Assembly (NCBI GenBank): GCA_029448655.1
Contig: JACCLO010000009.1
Coordinates: 1,426,001 to 1,490,000, forward strand
Source of the DNA: Wolfiporia cocos
Taxonomy: Eukaryota; Basidiomycota; Agaricomycetes; Polyporales; Phaeolaceae
Reading direction: 5' to 3'
Length of the DNA: 64,000 nt
Notes under the pieces: generated by a model
What the model saw: only the letters and a program-made list of their open reading frames with translations
Database searches by the model: none
Told to the model about the DNA's origin: nothing
Translations under genes and position numbers: made by a program
In this document: positions 48,474-61,464 of the stretch, piece after piece
How the letters are laid out: every line of letters starts with the position of its first letter
Numbering within the stretch: the first letter of the stretch is position 1

Positions 48474-49379
48474 TTAATGCAAAACCACTGAGTCATGAGT
48501 CGATTCGAATACGTCGTCAAAGAGAGCTTCTCGGGATGCATATAGCGGGTCGCCAGTGAGATCGATTCCCTCGTCGTCCTCAGAATCGCTATACGAGTCA
48601 GCACCAGGGTCATCAGGATTGTTCTGTTCCACTGAAACAAGAGAGACATCAAAATCGGCAGCTCCATCGAAACTACGGGCACTGTAGCTAGATTGTGAAA
48701 TCTGGGAGGGCGCATGCCTTGGCGAGAGATTCCGATTCTCAGAGGAGAGTTCCCACAGGTCTTCACCAGTGTCAAGTGTATTTTGATGGTCCTGAGACTC
48801 AGCAGCATCGGAGAGGGTGGGATCAGAGTGAAGGGACTCAGCAGGATGTGTTTGCGCTCCGTGAGGACCAGAGATACGCCCAGTGAGCCATACTGAGGCT
48901 GTATTGTCAGATTCATCTTGCCAAAAAGGAAGCTCTTGAACGTCTTCATGACTAGGAGCATGGAGCGAGGATAGGCCGGCGGTCCGAGCACTTATTGGTG
49001 TGAGAATTGGACCAGCAGCCTCCGGCAGCCTAAGGACTCGTAATGTTTGGCGACGAGCTTCATCCTCGTCCCTTTGAATATGTCTTCTTATTGCTCGCTC
49101 ATTTTGTAGGCATGCGCTTGGGTTTCTGATGCAGCCTGTGCAAGGGCACTTTCTATACCTCGGCCGGTACGGCTTTGATGAGCCTGCTACGATTGAAGCA
49201 TTCAGGGAGTCCTTCACCATTAGAGCAAGATTTTTAAAGCATGAGCCAGGTATCTCAGTGAGTGTATGCGGAGACCAGCACGGCGGTGAGGAGAATAATC
49301 GCGGGCAAAGGCGCCACTCCTTGCGTTCACGTACGCGCGTACAAGTCGAATGTATTAGCGCCCGATAGTCTCGGGTCAC
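48474..49379 (-). pseudogene. N-terminal part of a Tnp2-like (CACTA group) transposase ORF
   Basis: The minus reading has YRKCPCTGCIRNP ... RAIRRHIQRDEDEARRQ, a C-x-C-x-x-C ... H module like the N-terminal zinc finger of Agaricomycete Tnp2-type transposases, followed by an acidic Ser/Asp-rich stretch (SDSEDDEGIDLTGDPLY). The catalytic part that should follow is absent: the reading meets the convergent ORF ending at 48404. Most likely a truncated element. Confidence 0.5.
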
Positions 49380-52300
49380 GTCGCATTAAGGTCACATGGT
49401 ATATCTACATGAGGATGCCCACTCAGGGCATTCACAGGAAATCGCACTCAGAGAGCACTGCGTGGGCACCGCCAGGAAATTCCAAGAGTTCTGTCAAAAT
49501 CCGGCACGGGAATTTCACCCTGATGTCCTGTGACATCAGCCTTGAAAACTTGACAACACAATCTCACGAAGGACTCTGAACCATTTAGTGGCCTTCGCGC
49601 GATGCATGTTCTACATAATTTTCGTAATGTCCTAACGACTAGCTTTCTTCTATGAAAACGGAGGGCTCCGCAACTTGAGCTCAAGTAAATCCCATGCGAT
49701 TTTCTATACAGAGCTGTCGTTTCTGAAGTCCTCATGTACTGATTCTAAAACTACGAAGATTGTCTATACGAGCCGATGTGGAAGGGAAGTGCGGAGATGC
49801 AGCAAAAAGCAAGTCGCCGACTATATGCGCGAGAGAGGGGATGTGCGGGAATGCGAACAAACCCGGCACCAAAACGATGGCAGCGATGATGCGAACAATC
49901 GCGTAACGGATATACGTAGATAGACGAAACAAAACTATATGACTCTTACGAGTGACCTTCTACTCGCGCTAGACGTTCGGCTTCTCTTGAAGGGATGGCG
50001 TCGCCTCACCAGAACTCAGAGGTAAGCTAGATACGAAAAGCGCGGGAAGAGAGATGGATTACAACGTCTCAAATGCCAGGTTTTTATGTCACATGTTGCC
50101 AGAATTCGAGAGCCGATTGAAAAGCGACAGTATGACGAAAGGGAGTGGAGACAGTACCTAATTGAGTAAAGGATTTGCCATAATAGTATAAACCCGCGTC
50201 CTAAGATATGTCAAAATGAATGTCTCGAACGTGATTGGCTGATCACAGACCGCGCCCTATTTACGTGCGCATCTCGCCGCCCTCGAGTGCGGGACGTCAG
50301 CCTGGATCGCTAACCGTTCTACGTCACGTCAGATCGACACATCCGTGGGACATAGCTCGCGCACTGGTAGAGTCGGTGGGAGTATGACAGTATAGTACAA
50401 TGAAAATAGAAAATATACCATAATAGTGAGCAAAGCGACGAATTGGTTGTGCGGCGTATTCCACCTCCACACCGATGGAGGATTACCATGACGAGTGGGA
50501 ATCCGACGAATCGAGAAATCTTACTGCAGGATCGAACAATGACTTCGGAAGAGGATGGACAAGGCCTAAGGCATAAAACCATAAATTCGTTCAACGAACT
50601 GGAAGGAGAAGGAGAAGGTGCAGAGAATAGACGACAGTAGGAAGGCCTATACATAAGCATCAGTAGCATAAGCATCATTATCCGCATGTTGTGGGCCTCC
50701 GAGGGCATGATCCCAAGGCTGTGAGATATACTGTTGATCCAGAGCATCGCTGTAGGTGCCTCCCAAAAGGCATGATGGAATGAAAAGGTCGGCTCGTTAC
50801 AGAAATCTCTTGGTATAGAACGCCGATACAATACCTAAGGCAAATACCCTTTGCGCTAATAATTGGGAAGCACTGAATATACCACCTACAGGTGGTGAGA
50901 TTGATAAATGATCTATGTCAATTCGATCATATTGGGAAAATAGGATGCAGACAGACCCCGCACATACACTTACGGAGCCATGTGCTTGAGAATCCCTATT
51001 GTACTGCAGCTTGAAGAGGTGGAGAAGGGCAGACAATGGCAGCTGGTCGAGCCAGCCGAAATGTAAGAGGCAGGTGAATGTATGGCTCGTTGGGAACTCG
51101 CATTGATACGCCCATCTTCTCGAGTTTTGATTTTGCGCGTGTGATCAATTTATTGCACTTGCTAGTCAATCGCTCATCGTCGACATTGAGCCTTTCCAGT
51201 GTCGACATCGATCATGCAAATTCTCGTTCTGTCCAGCTCCTGACTTATCGTCGCATGATACTCGCTCATGAGGGACGCGCATCCCATGAACCATCGCTCC
51301 GTAGTTTGTCCCAGGCATAGAACGTCGAAATATTGAAAATGTACATGCGCTTATTGCAGAAGAGAGTGAACCGCGGAGGCACAGTGATCTGTGTCGTCTT
51401 AGATTGTGTCTTGGTCGCTTCACTTGACGCAGTACTCCTCTGGTGATTCACAGAGATGACCATTCTCCGGAAAGCATCTGAGGAGCGTTTCCTCACCCTT
51501 AATACTGTAGCGACATCCGAGAACGTTAGCTTCCATAGCTTTTGTATCTGTGCCCCATGCAGTAGATCAGTCAAGGTCACATTAGCACAGGAAACGCATA
51601 CATACGCAATGCCATGAGCTTTGAGAGAAGCCGCCCGACGCCACAGAGATGTGTTTTACATGCTCACCATGTACCACACTCCTGGAACGCCCAGATCGCT
51701 CCAGACACCTTGTCTCTCATCCTACTGGTCGAGTCCCCAAGTATCATTGCAAGCCTCTGCTACAGGACCATTCAAGTTGAGCTTTCATCGAGCGGTAGAG
51801 CATGCTGGAACTACCCTTCGGGTCGGCAGCAGTATTCAAAGCTATTGGTTTGATTCCGAGAGAAACCCCAAGACTGAACCACAACCTAGGTATTGGTCAC
51901 TACACTCCGATGCGGGTGATCACACTGATGTGTTGATTCGTGCATGACCGGACCCGCATCCGGGCGTTTCTCCAGAGGAGCGCATGGGCTTTGCAAATTA
52001 TCTGCGCTAAGTGTCGGTCTGCAGACGACGTGAGGTGGCCTACCCTTTGACAACGACTAGATGAGTTGTTGCGTAGCTGTCAGCCTCTCAGTATATGACA
52101 GTGACCTTGGTACGCCTTCAAAAAACAAGCATCCAAGATGGATGTTTCCGACGAAATAGTTGTGCCCTGAGATATCAATGGTGTGCTCTTCGCATCGACC
52201 GCTTCCGCCTTGTGCCTACTACTCACCACATCAACACTTGGTATATGTGCGTACGGCGCATCATCTCTTTCGATCAAACAGTCAACTCCATTCTTATGCG

Positions 52301-52600
52301 CGAAGTTAGACTGTTTTCGTGCCATTGAATTGAAATGGAAGCCAATTGGAAGGTAATACCGCTGAGTTTCAACTTGACAGGAACGTGGCGGCCGGCTGGT
52401 CCACGAGCAGGTTACAGCACATGTCCTTTCGGCATGATAGTCATTACATTGCACGATAAGTAGCAATCGGTCGCCACTCATATCAACAATCACAACGGCG
52501 GCGGGACTGGATGGCAGAAATGAATCATCGATCATTAACTAGCAAGTTAGAAAGCAGCATCACATCAAGCTTACATCACTCCTGGTCCCAACTTGCAAAT
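49380..52600. other. Mostly unassigned; one possible unrecognised gene at 50690-51580 (minus)
   Basis: On the minus strand, pieces look protein-like: TDLLHGAQIQKLWKLTFSDV (51580 down), LDQLPLSALLHLFKLQYN (51050-50990, followed by a good gtaagtg donor) and FCNEPTFSFHHAFWEAP (50810-50760). They could be exons of one gene, but I do not recognise a family and the joints are not secure. The rest shows nothing. Confidence 0.3.
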
Positions 52601-54065
52601 CTATACCGTCACGCCCAGCTCTGACAGGACATTCTCTGTTAACGCCCACAGCTCCTGAGCTTTCTTACGATCCCGCACCCTTTCGGGCGGTGTTGTGCAC
52701 TGATTTGGCGGGCGCACGTACGCGCCACGATACACCCTCGGCTCCGCACGCACCTCATCCGATGCCGCTGCAAAGACGGTGCTGTACGCGCCGCGCGTGG
52801 GTGTCGTAAAGACGGCGTTGACAAAGGCGCGTGCGATGGAGGCGATGTATGGAGATAGTGTGGCTATCCACTTCTGTGCGCCGTCTGTACGAAGTGACGA
52901 AGAAACATAAACAATTGTGGGCCAAAGGATGTAAAGACAGCATACCAGAGTTGATTGCGCCTGGATGAGTTGTCATCACAATAATGGGTACGCCTTCATC
53001 ATCTAAGCGTCGTTGCTGCTCTGAGGCATAGAGCATAACGATGTATTTGCTGTAGCCTATGTAATTCTGATTAGTTGTCATGCAAATTAACAATTATGGA
53101 TTGGCGGCGGAAGTGGCCCAATGCACGAACGCACAATATCGCATTAACGACGGCCAAGGAAAAATGCTACTTCTATATTCCAGATTGAAGTCAGCAGTAG
53201 ATTTGAACTGCACGGGATGCCTGATCGCATCGAATCCATCTGTAGATACCTGCAGGCCCAGTTGCGTACGATTTGAACGCACAATCAGGAGAAAGTGAGA
53301 GTAAGACTCACAATCACAATGCGGACGTCGCTGTTTGGCTCGTTCGCAGTGCGTTTAAGAAGCGGAAGTAGCGTCTGTGTCCAAACGAAATGGCCGATGT
53401 AGCTGGAACATACATCATCAGCGAGTAACGCAAAGGAGTATACTGCAATGCCCACTTTACGCGGACGACGTTTTGAATGCCTATGTATTCGTATCAAGTA
53501 ATATCCAAGCCGGTGGGAATACTGGGAACAGCCTACCATCGCGATCAATCCCGTATGGACACATCATACTGAGCACCGCCTGTACGTAAGGAGGCCGCTT
53601 CTGTGCTGAAAATACGAACGTACATGGCTGCACAATTGACTATCCGGGAGGGGCCAACATTGAAATTACAGCATCCCTCCTGCAGACGTTCAACTCACCG
53701 AGAACATCTAGCCTTTCCTCTTTTTGCATGAAGTCCTCTGCAGACTTCTTTGCTATGCGTGGATCATCCAAGTCCAAATACAGATATTCAATGCTTCCGT
53801 TACCGGGGCCGAGTCCAGAGGCACGCAGCCGCTCTATGGCTTTCTCTGCTCGTGACTGGTCCCGCGCAGCCACATAGACCTTCGCTCCGCGTCGCGCGAG
53901 CTGCTGCACGACGGCGAAGCCGACACCCGCTCTACATGCGCCCTGTCAATAAACTTGTCCAGCACACGAGAGGACTCCTTACGCTCCACCTGTGACCACG
54001 ACGACCTTGCCTGAGAGCTCAGGAAGCGTATCCGGATCAAACGGTTTGGAAGAGTTAAGGCCCAT
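52601..54065 (-). CDS. Short-chain dehydrogenase/reductase (SDR)
   Basis: NAD(P)-dependent oxidoreductase; substrate unknown. Exon 1 is 54065-53983 and exon 2 is 53931-53699, giving GKVVVVTGGAAGVGFAVVQQL (the TGGxxGxG nucleotide-binding loop) and GAKVYVAARDQSRAEKA. Later exons encode HIGHFVWTQTLLPLLKRTA, then VSTDGF at the position of the catalytic-Ser strand, RYCYSKYIVMLYASE (YxxxK catalytic pair), GVPIIVMTTHPGAINS, and a tail ending LTENVLSELGVTV before a stop at 52601. Introns are short with GT-AG ends. The NNA motif after LDVL is not evident (the exon reads AVLSMMCPYG), so that exon may be mis-spliced in my model or degraded. Confidence 0.8.
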
Positions 54066-55480
54066 TGTTATATCACTAACAAGCGATCTAGACGCTGAGA
54101 CGCGTTATCACAGTCAATGATAGTCCTAGGAGCTTCAAGCTCTAAGCGGAATACCTACAGCAGTCTCTGGCAGGACAGTTCGAAGCTAGTATTGCGCACT
54201 CACAATATAGCACGTATGAGCTTGAAGGAAGTCGAACCGTGAGAAGGGCATTGGGTCTGCCTCGTTTAGATTCAATCTCGACTGCCGAATCACGTTTCGC
54301 CTACCTAAGCGCTCTTGTGGGCGCGCATAACATTTTATCCCTTGCGTGGTCGATGTTAGGACGGGACACAAGGATCTAGTCATCATTTCTCGGACCGACT
54401 CCCAGCCATCATGCATCATTAGTCGCTTTCAAAGTCGAAGTTATGCAATTGCACACGCGAAATCAAAACACTATACATCGACAGCGCATCAACTGTCTCT
54501 CGAACCGCTCTGTGGCATGGACCACTGCCATCGCAGTGCGACGGATTGCCTTAGATTGATTGATTAAAGCAAAATGCTAACAATGTAGTAGGATCCTGCA
54601 GCTACAAGCCCTACCACGTTAGCGCGCTGGATTTTGGAAGACGATGTGTCGCTCATGCCTGTGCGTGCTTCTGCGAAGGTACATCGCTATTGCCCGAAAT
54701 GTTGAGTGCCCAGTTTGATGCCCTCGCATGCACACCACAAACTTGGCTTCACGACCGCTCGAATAGCATGATGGAGCTATGAGTGCTCGAGTGGGCATCA
54801 GACAGCGGTAGACCTCTTCTATAATGCCGTGGAATGACCTATTGCGTCATGGTTGAGGAATTGGGGATGTTCAGTGATGAAAAGATGCGCGAGATAAAAA
54901 CAATGAGAGCCCTCGAAAGAGATCCGATAGAATTACAAGCAAGAAGAGGCAGGAGACAATACAACGTAGCGAGACAGGAGAAAAGTCAGATAGCTAGAGA
55001 GAGAGACTCTTCAAAGGGCCAGCCCAACGAGATGCGAGATCAGATGATTGGATACGAGATCTGTATGCGAGAAGCGAGACTAGATGTGGTGTCTACACTG
55101 CACCGCAAGCCTTTCACAGAGAGAGATAGACCGTTCATGATCCGGCGAGTGATCGTGGTAGATAGTCAGAGTGATGACTGCAATGGACGACTACGGTGGA
55201 TGCCACGAATGCGAGGATGAAATCGAGCGACGACTGCAATTGATGATGAGCGGAATATTAGCGATGAATGATGAAAGTAGGCACAGCAAGGTACTGTTCT
55301 TGTGAGACCGCATGAGGAGATAGCAGGGATGCACGGCAGATTGTAGCCAGATGATATCGAGCGCTCCGTGGGACCTAAAAGTGGCCGAAGGGGACGACAA
55401 CCCTTGGTGCGCGCCTATATCTATCTCTCGGGACACAGATGGCGTCCTTGCCATCTGCTTGAATCGAGAGACTATGGGAG
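54066..55480. other. No gene recognised
   Basis: A plus-strand Arg/Glu/Lys-rich reading at 54834-55220 has no motif and a purine-rich, low-complexity look; not called. Confidence 0.45.
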
Positions 55481-56999
55481 TCAGATCTGGACTCCGCGCC
55501 GAGGTGGAGCCCCGAGAACAAATGCCACACCAGAGACGTTTGACAGATTCACCAGTGGCTCGGACAAATCATCAGATTCAGGCTGGGGAGCGGCCCAGCT
55601 CATCGAGGGCACCTGCAAGTAGTCCGTCGAGGAAGCGTTAGAGAAGATGTCCAGAGTAGGGATGATTGGTGTTTCAGCGATCGGCTCCGAGGGTTCCTCG
55701 AAGACAGCGGGAAACTCGGGTACCGGAGATTGAGAGCATAACAGCGCGGGAGTGCCGTTCAGTGCGATGACTGGCATCGTCGACATTATAGACTGATTGG
55801 TTGCAGAGGGGAGGTCGAGAATATCGATGATCTGTGAGAGGCGCGTGTTGTATGAGGCAAAAGTGGCGATGTCGTCGCTGGCCGTGTAGTATTCTGGAGT
55901 AGATTCCTCTTCTTCAGTGCACGAAGTGTCTTCTGTTGAATATGAAAGGAATGGCGAGAGATGGGTGTCGTCCGTGGAGTATTCTGATGCAGAGTCATCG
56001 TCGAAGCCCAGACTCGCTTTGAGCATCGAGATGCGTTTGTTATAGGAATCAGATGCAGGCATAGCGATAGTCTGAGGAAGTAGGTCCAAAGATATGCTTT
56101 TAACCTCGTTCGTTACGATGTTGTCGTGCGCGCGGGAATAAGAGAGCCTTTCAGCAGCAGCGGAAAAGATGAGACGATCGGAGGCATCGTCGTTACCACG
56201 CAGAACCAGGGGAGATTCTGCATCGGTAGTGGCATCCTCTCGATTATACGGGGAAGTGAGGGTTGCAGGGATGTCATATCCGGAGATTGCGACGGGATAC
56301 TCGGTGAACGGGCGAGGTGATAAGCTTTGCCCATCGGTGGGTTTGATGGAAGGCGCAACGGTCAAGTCTAAGCATGCATATTGCTGGGCTTCAATATCGC
56401 CATCGTTGGCCTTCACCCGAGTTCTCAAGGTTGTATCTTCAGGCACCGATGAGATGATCTGTGGCGCCTGCCTTTAGTGATAGTGCTATAGAAGAGAAAA
56501 CGGTGTGCTTGCCTTGCCACGAAAGAGACTGGGGATCTCAAGTAGAGATTTGCAAAATGCGGGACACATTGTGCATGAGGCGCTTGACACCGGTCCAGGA
56601 AGGGCCTACATGCGTCGATTTTAGCGTAAGGGGTTTTAGAGACGCAACTAGTACCTTCGTGCCATCCATGACAGGCGTTGCGTCATTAACAGAATACCGT
56701 TGACAGGAAGTTATGTAGGGCCCAGGATTGCTATCTTCGACGTGTATAGCTGTGGATTGATGGCAGAGGACAGTCTCAGTCTCAGGAATCCTGGCAGCCT
56801 CAAGATCGTCGAGGTGCAGGTCCGAGGAAGGGGTGCGGAGGCATATCAGGCAAACATTTCCAGCGCATGTAGCCAGTAAAAAGGCACAGATGGTGCAGGG
56901 GACGGCGAGTGATGCGACCAAGGCAGTCAAGAACGCAGTGCGGGGTCCAGTAGTGGTTGTCGGGTCGGAAGAGGAGGCAGAAACAACAGTTGGAGCCAT
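55481..56999 (-). CDS. Single-pass membrane protein with acidic Ser/Thr-rich tail
   Basis: It starts MAPTVVSASSSDPTTTT, then one hydrophobic segment (AFLTALVASLAVPCTICAFLLA, residues 22-43), a Cys-containing juxtamembrane stretch and a long Ser/Thr/Asp-rich region. At least two exons: 56999 to about 56580, then about 56470-55481. The joining splice sites are uncertain, because the first reading stops at 56538 and the second opens at 56446. The tail includes YNKRISMLKASLGF, YNTRLSQIIDIL and a run of acidic and Ser residues. The plan and the SQII/LSQ motif recall the decayed genes in the inverted-repeat arms, so they may be distant paralogues. Function unknown. Confidence 0.55.
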
Positions 57000-59900
57000 G
57001 ACAGCCTATGTAGTGAGACTTCGCGCGAGAAGTCGGGAGCTTGATGATCGTAGACAGTGAGCTTGGGATGGACGAGCGGCTACTGTTCTACTACGACATC
57101 CTGAACTCGACCAATCGGTGAGATGGGCTGACAGCATTGATTCCGTCATCCGAGGATTAGAGAACGGACCGATCATGTCATTTCTAAGAGAGTAAACATA
57201 TGTTATAATGTTACCTGTGTCCAGGCCCGTCGACACGCTAAGTATATCGTAGCTCTTCTTTGATCTGTTTCAACGGGAAGGAGATTGTGCTGAGTTCACC
57301 TACCGTTCTGCATCATTATTTCTCCACAATTTGCAAGATTCCTATGAGTCTACCACTTAGCATGTGCAGCGCTAGGTCCAACATGTCAGAGAGGTGGAGC
57401 GGTGCTAAAAGGACCACGAGTCGGATCGTTGCATATGTTGCGATTGGACGTACTCTTGGACGTACTGATAGAGTTCAACTAAGCCGTTTATTGCTCGACT
57501 CACCACGTAGACACAAATTCACGATCACAAGCAATATTGTGCCTGCAGGCGAGACAAGATTGATATCGCAGGTTTCAAGAGCGCTCAACTTCGTAAGACA
57601 GCGGATCACGTGCAAAATCTTAATTTTTACATTGACATAGATCTGTATGGTGCCGCCCTACTGCCAGTAGGGCGCGTCACGGTATAGACAGCCAATTGTA
57701 GGGCGCGTCACGTACCTGACACGCTGCAGCGCTGCAGCTACTACGTATGGGTCATCTAGTAGGAATGCAGAGAGGGTAGGGAGTGGATACGGTACTCAGT
57801 ACTCAGTGCGAGTCAGAGGCCAGGTTCACACATTAGGATGTTCACGATGCTGAAGGCGAGAGCTGCAATGTCACATAGAACGAGGCGGTGCATGAGGTCG
57901 CGATCGTCTGTGCTACAATAGCCGTGACTTACCGTACTACTAGCCGAGTTCAGAATGCCGCCACACTCGTTACGGATATGTGTAACTCGTGCAATATGGA
58001 CGGACTTGAATTTTTATGTCTCCGTGATCAGTATAGTCCTCTGCAGTAAAATCATGATACACGTATATGACCACTATGCAACATAATACAGCGTTAGAAG
58101 GGCGAGTGAGGTACAGAAGGAGACTGCACAGACAGTCGCACTGGGTGGGGTGACAATAAGCACGTGAAGTGGTAGGTAGGAATCTGCATTTTGGCAGACG
58201 ATCGTTGGGCTAGTTTAAGTATGAGATACATGAGAACTCACATAGTTCTGACTAGCAACGAGACATCGCTGCAGACCAACTCGCAAAAGTTACAGTACGC
58301 TCTAACGAGGATAGGACTCCTGTCACGATCAAGAATCATAAACATACACAGTGACACTAAGGTCTTGAGTCACTTCCATGAATCCTAGATCTGTCATACG
58401 AATGCAGAACGTCCAAGAGCTCTTGGAATGGTGCGCGCCCTTCAGAATCATCAGCATGACTGTCACCAACGATGATGACACCGGCATCGGCGTCCCACAC
58501 CGGGCACAGTACAAAAACTTGCTGAACAATGATCGAGCGAGGCTATAGATAGTTGGCGATGTGCGAATAAAAAAAATAACCCTCGTCGTTCGTGGAACGT
58601 TCCCTCGAGCTTATGAGTTCTGATCCAACTGTGCGGCATTGGCGAAGCTACCGGTACTATAGCGGTTAACACACCAAAGACAGCAACCGCAGCACCAAAC
58701 GCTGCCGCGCCTTGAGGAGCAGGTGTATCGAGTGGAACAACAAAGTCCCCTAAGAGACCAAACGCAGTCGCATTTGTGCTGAAACGTATAGCAAATATAC
58801 GGTGTCAATGTAACCTCCTTAGCTTGTAGAGACCAAATACCTACGTAGCGAGTGCGACCAGCTGTGCACACGTTAGATGCAGCCGATATGGTACTGTAAA
58901 ACTATATGCACCATGGCAGAGACAACATACTGCTCTGTCGCTAAACATTTCAAAGTAGTCACATTTGTTCCGCGCGTTCTGCGGGTCCTCGTATGTGCTA
59001 ATGTTGCCTAACTGGGCTTCCGCTCGCGAACGCGATACTTCACCATTACTTCGGCTGACCATCCATGGCCGCAGGTACAGGCATGAGAGCGAGGGGATCT
59101 CCGGTGCTCCTATTCTTGCATGGTTGTGGCACCCATTTCTTGTATTGCTGAAGCAGGACGACTTCGACGTCGATCTTTACGAATATGTCTTCTCTGTGCC
59201 ATCGCTAATGCTCGCCTGTTAGATAGTCTACGTACATCAGCAAGTATGTCGCAAGGGAGCGTCCGTTGAGGGGGATGAGGCTCTGCCTGGCTGCCTGTTA
59301 ATTTACGTAAGGCTTTACAGTAGAAATTAACCTCACCGTAGGGAAGAGAGCTGCGCAAATGTGAAGTCCTGAGCGTCGTCATCATACAGCTTCTTGCCTA
59401 TCTGTGAGATCCATGATATGCTGCAGAGCTGATGTAGATCAACGATTTACGTTCAAAGATGCGAACGCTATCCAAGAACACCATTATTGCTATGTTCTTG
59501 CACCGCCTCTGGGACAGGCCGCAGCAACAAAGGCAGCGATCAGTCATTTTGATCGCCTGTGTATGTAGGCGAGTGCCCCGCACAGTCGGCGAAAATGACA
59601 GCAGACTACGAGGTCGACTTGATAAAGAGATGTTCTCTGTTGGATAAACCTGCAGTGCTCGTACGTACTGTACCACACCTGTCTGTTCAAAATTTGCTTG
59701 ACGCCGGATCCCTTGTGACTCATGCAAGATCGCGTTGGTTGTGCGCTTGTAAACCTTCATCGTAGTAGTGCGTTTCAACTGCAAACCTTGAATAAAAATG
59801 AACGCTGGTAAGTCGCTTGTATAGAACATCGAGGTACAAGTAGAGCAGTTTAGATTTGGTGTGTAACAGTTCGTTGGATCGTTTGGTTGACTCTTCCTGG

Positions 59901-61464
59901 AAGTACTCCGAGCCTTGTGGCGTGGCAACATGGCGCGAATGAGAAGCTTCGGAACTGAAGCAATTTTGAGGTCCACTCTCCCATTCGCGCGGTCTCGGGA
60001 AAGGGGGATAGAGGCGGACATATTGGGAATAAGCCATGCGCCAAGTTTAAGTTCTGACCCTGGTACGGTGGCACAGGATCGAGTGCTGTTCCCACACCTC
60101 GCTGGGGTCATCATAGGGAGCCGGCGGCGTCGGTGGGAATAAGGCGACTTTGAGAGACGCCAGAGTCCTATTACACTGATCATCGGCCGGTCTGCAGAGC
60201 AGAACGCCCTAAAGTGCAATATGCTACGCTGCACTTCCCTTTGCGGTATCCGTCCGGCGACTAGCTACAGGTTGCAGTCAAGACACCAGCCCAGAATGTG
60301 CGTTGCTGCGGAACATTTCGCGGGATCCAGGCTTCCAGAAGGCAGCCAGAGGCATGGAACGCGTTTAGTAGGCCCGTGGATGGATCCTCGCCGCTCCCAT
60401 GACCAACGCACCGGACATCGACATAAGCTCAGGTTGCTAGCCCGAACACGCGGCAGCGTCGAGTTGTCGAAATGGGTTAGAGTCGACTTCTTGCCCTTGG
60501 CGGAGATGAGCTTCATACTAGTGAGCGCAGCACGAAGCTCATTTTCAGGCGTGTGGAGGAGCATCACGGCTGCCGGACCCTTGGTGAGAACGGGCGAAGC
60601 GCCGGAGGCATCGGCACGCTGCCTGCCACATGTGGCTGCGGCCTTGTTCCTAAATTGGCTTACGCATTCCGTGTCTGCTGCCGTGCGATGCATACTTGCT
60701 CTTATACCGTCTTCCAAGCAGCACGATGGGTCTTGACATTCACTCGGCAAAGAGCTGTCTATTGCTCGGAAGAACGGTCCAGAGGTATCCTCTCCGGAAA
60801 ATGCCGACAAATTCGTCACTAGCATTTGGAGAGCTGGACGACTGCCTAATTCCCACTTGGCGACCGAAATGGGGGTCGGCAGCCGGATCGAGTGCCATGA
60901 ATTCATGATGCGCGTACCTCTTGCACCGAGAAGACGCAACATGCGTTCGTTCTCATGCGTTTTTCGCAATGAGGAAGCCGTCGCCGAGCACTCTCAATAC
61001 GTATTCAGGCGGTTGGCATGCGAGGCTGCCAATCGTAGATCCTTGGCAGATGCGATGTAGCGTGATGAATGTCAGGGGGAGGTCGTCGTGAGTTGCCAAC
61101 GAGTTGCCAGCACCGTCAGCAAAGTTGTTTCAGTAAATCGGGTTCGCTTGGAGCATGTTAGTTGTTAGTCGCTGCGCAACGAGAGCTGGAAAGGCTCATC
61201 ATTCAGCGTAAATGGATGACGAGAGCTAAAGGCGGCGCGGAGCCACAGCGGTGGCGGTTAGGACATATTTGGTTACATCTTTATCTCCGCGACCGCTCCC
61301 CTTTCCGGCTAGGCAACCGGGCCTCGATGATAGTATAGTTCCGGCAAGTCTTGGAGACTCAGGGGATTGTATCTCAAGCGCTGATCTCGCTATGTCATTT
61401 CTCAAGGGAATTTGACCCTGCCAGGACGTTCAACTGGCCGGTTCATCCTCCCTGCCCCTCCCCA
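57000..61464. other. Long interval without a recognised gene
   Basis: Minus-strand readings at 59398-60234 and 60265-60969 are long (278 and 234 codons) but have no motif and compete with plus readings over the same bases. At 58800-58620 (minus) a hydrophobic Ala-rich stretch (PAPQGAAAFGAAVAVFGVLTA) could be a membrane segment of an unrecognised gene. None is strong enough to call. Confidence 0.4.
57654..57712. repeat. 10-base hairpin and 14-base direct repeat
   Basis: CGCCCTACTG and its reverse complement flank a single C (57654-57674). The string tagggcgcgtcacg occurs at 57668 and again at 57699. It may be a small element end or a regulatory site; nothing nearby explains it. Confidence 0.6.

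Noticed and set aside
59398..60969. Minus-strand readings of 278 and 234 codons
   Set aside because: No motif, no signal peptide or membrane pattern, and overlapping plus-strand readings of similar length; not enough to call genes.
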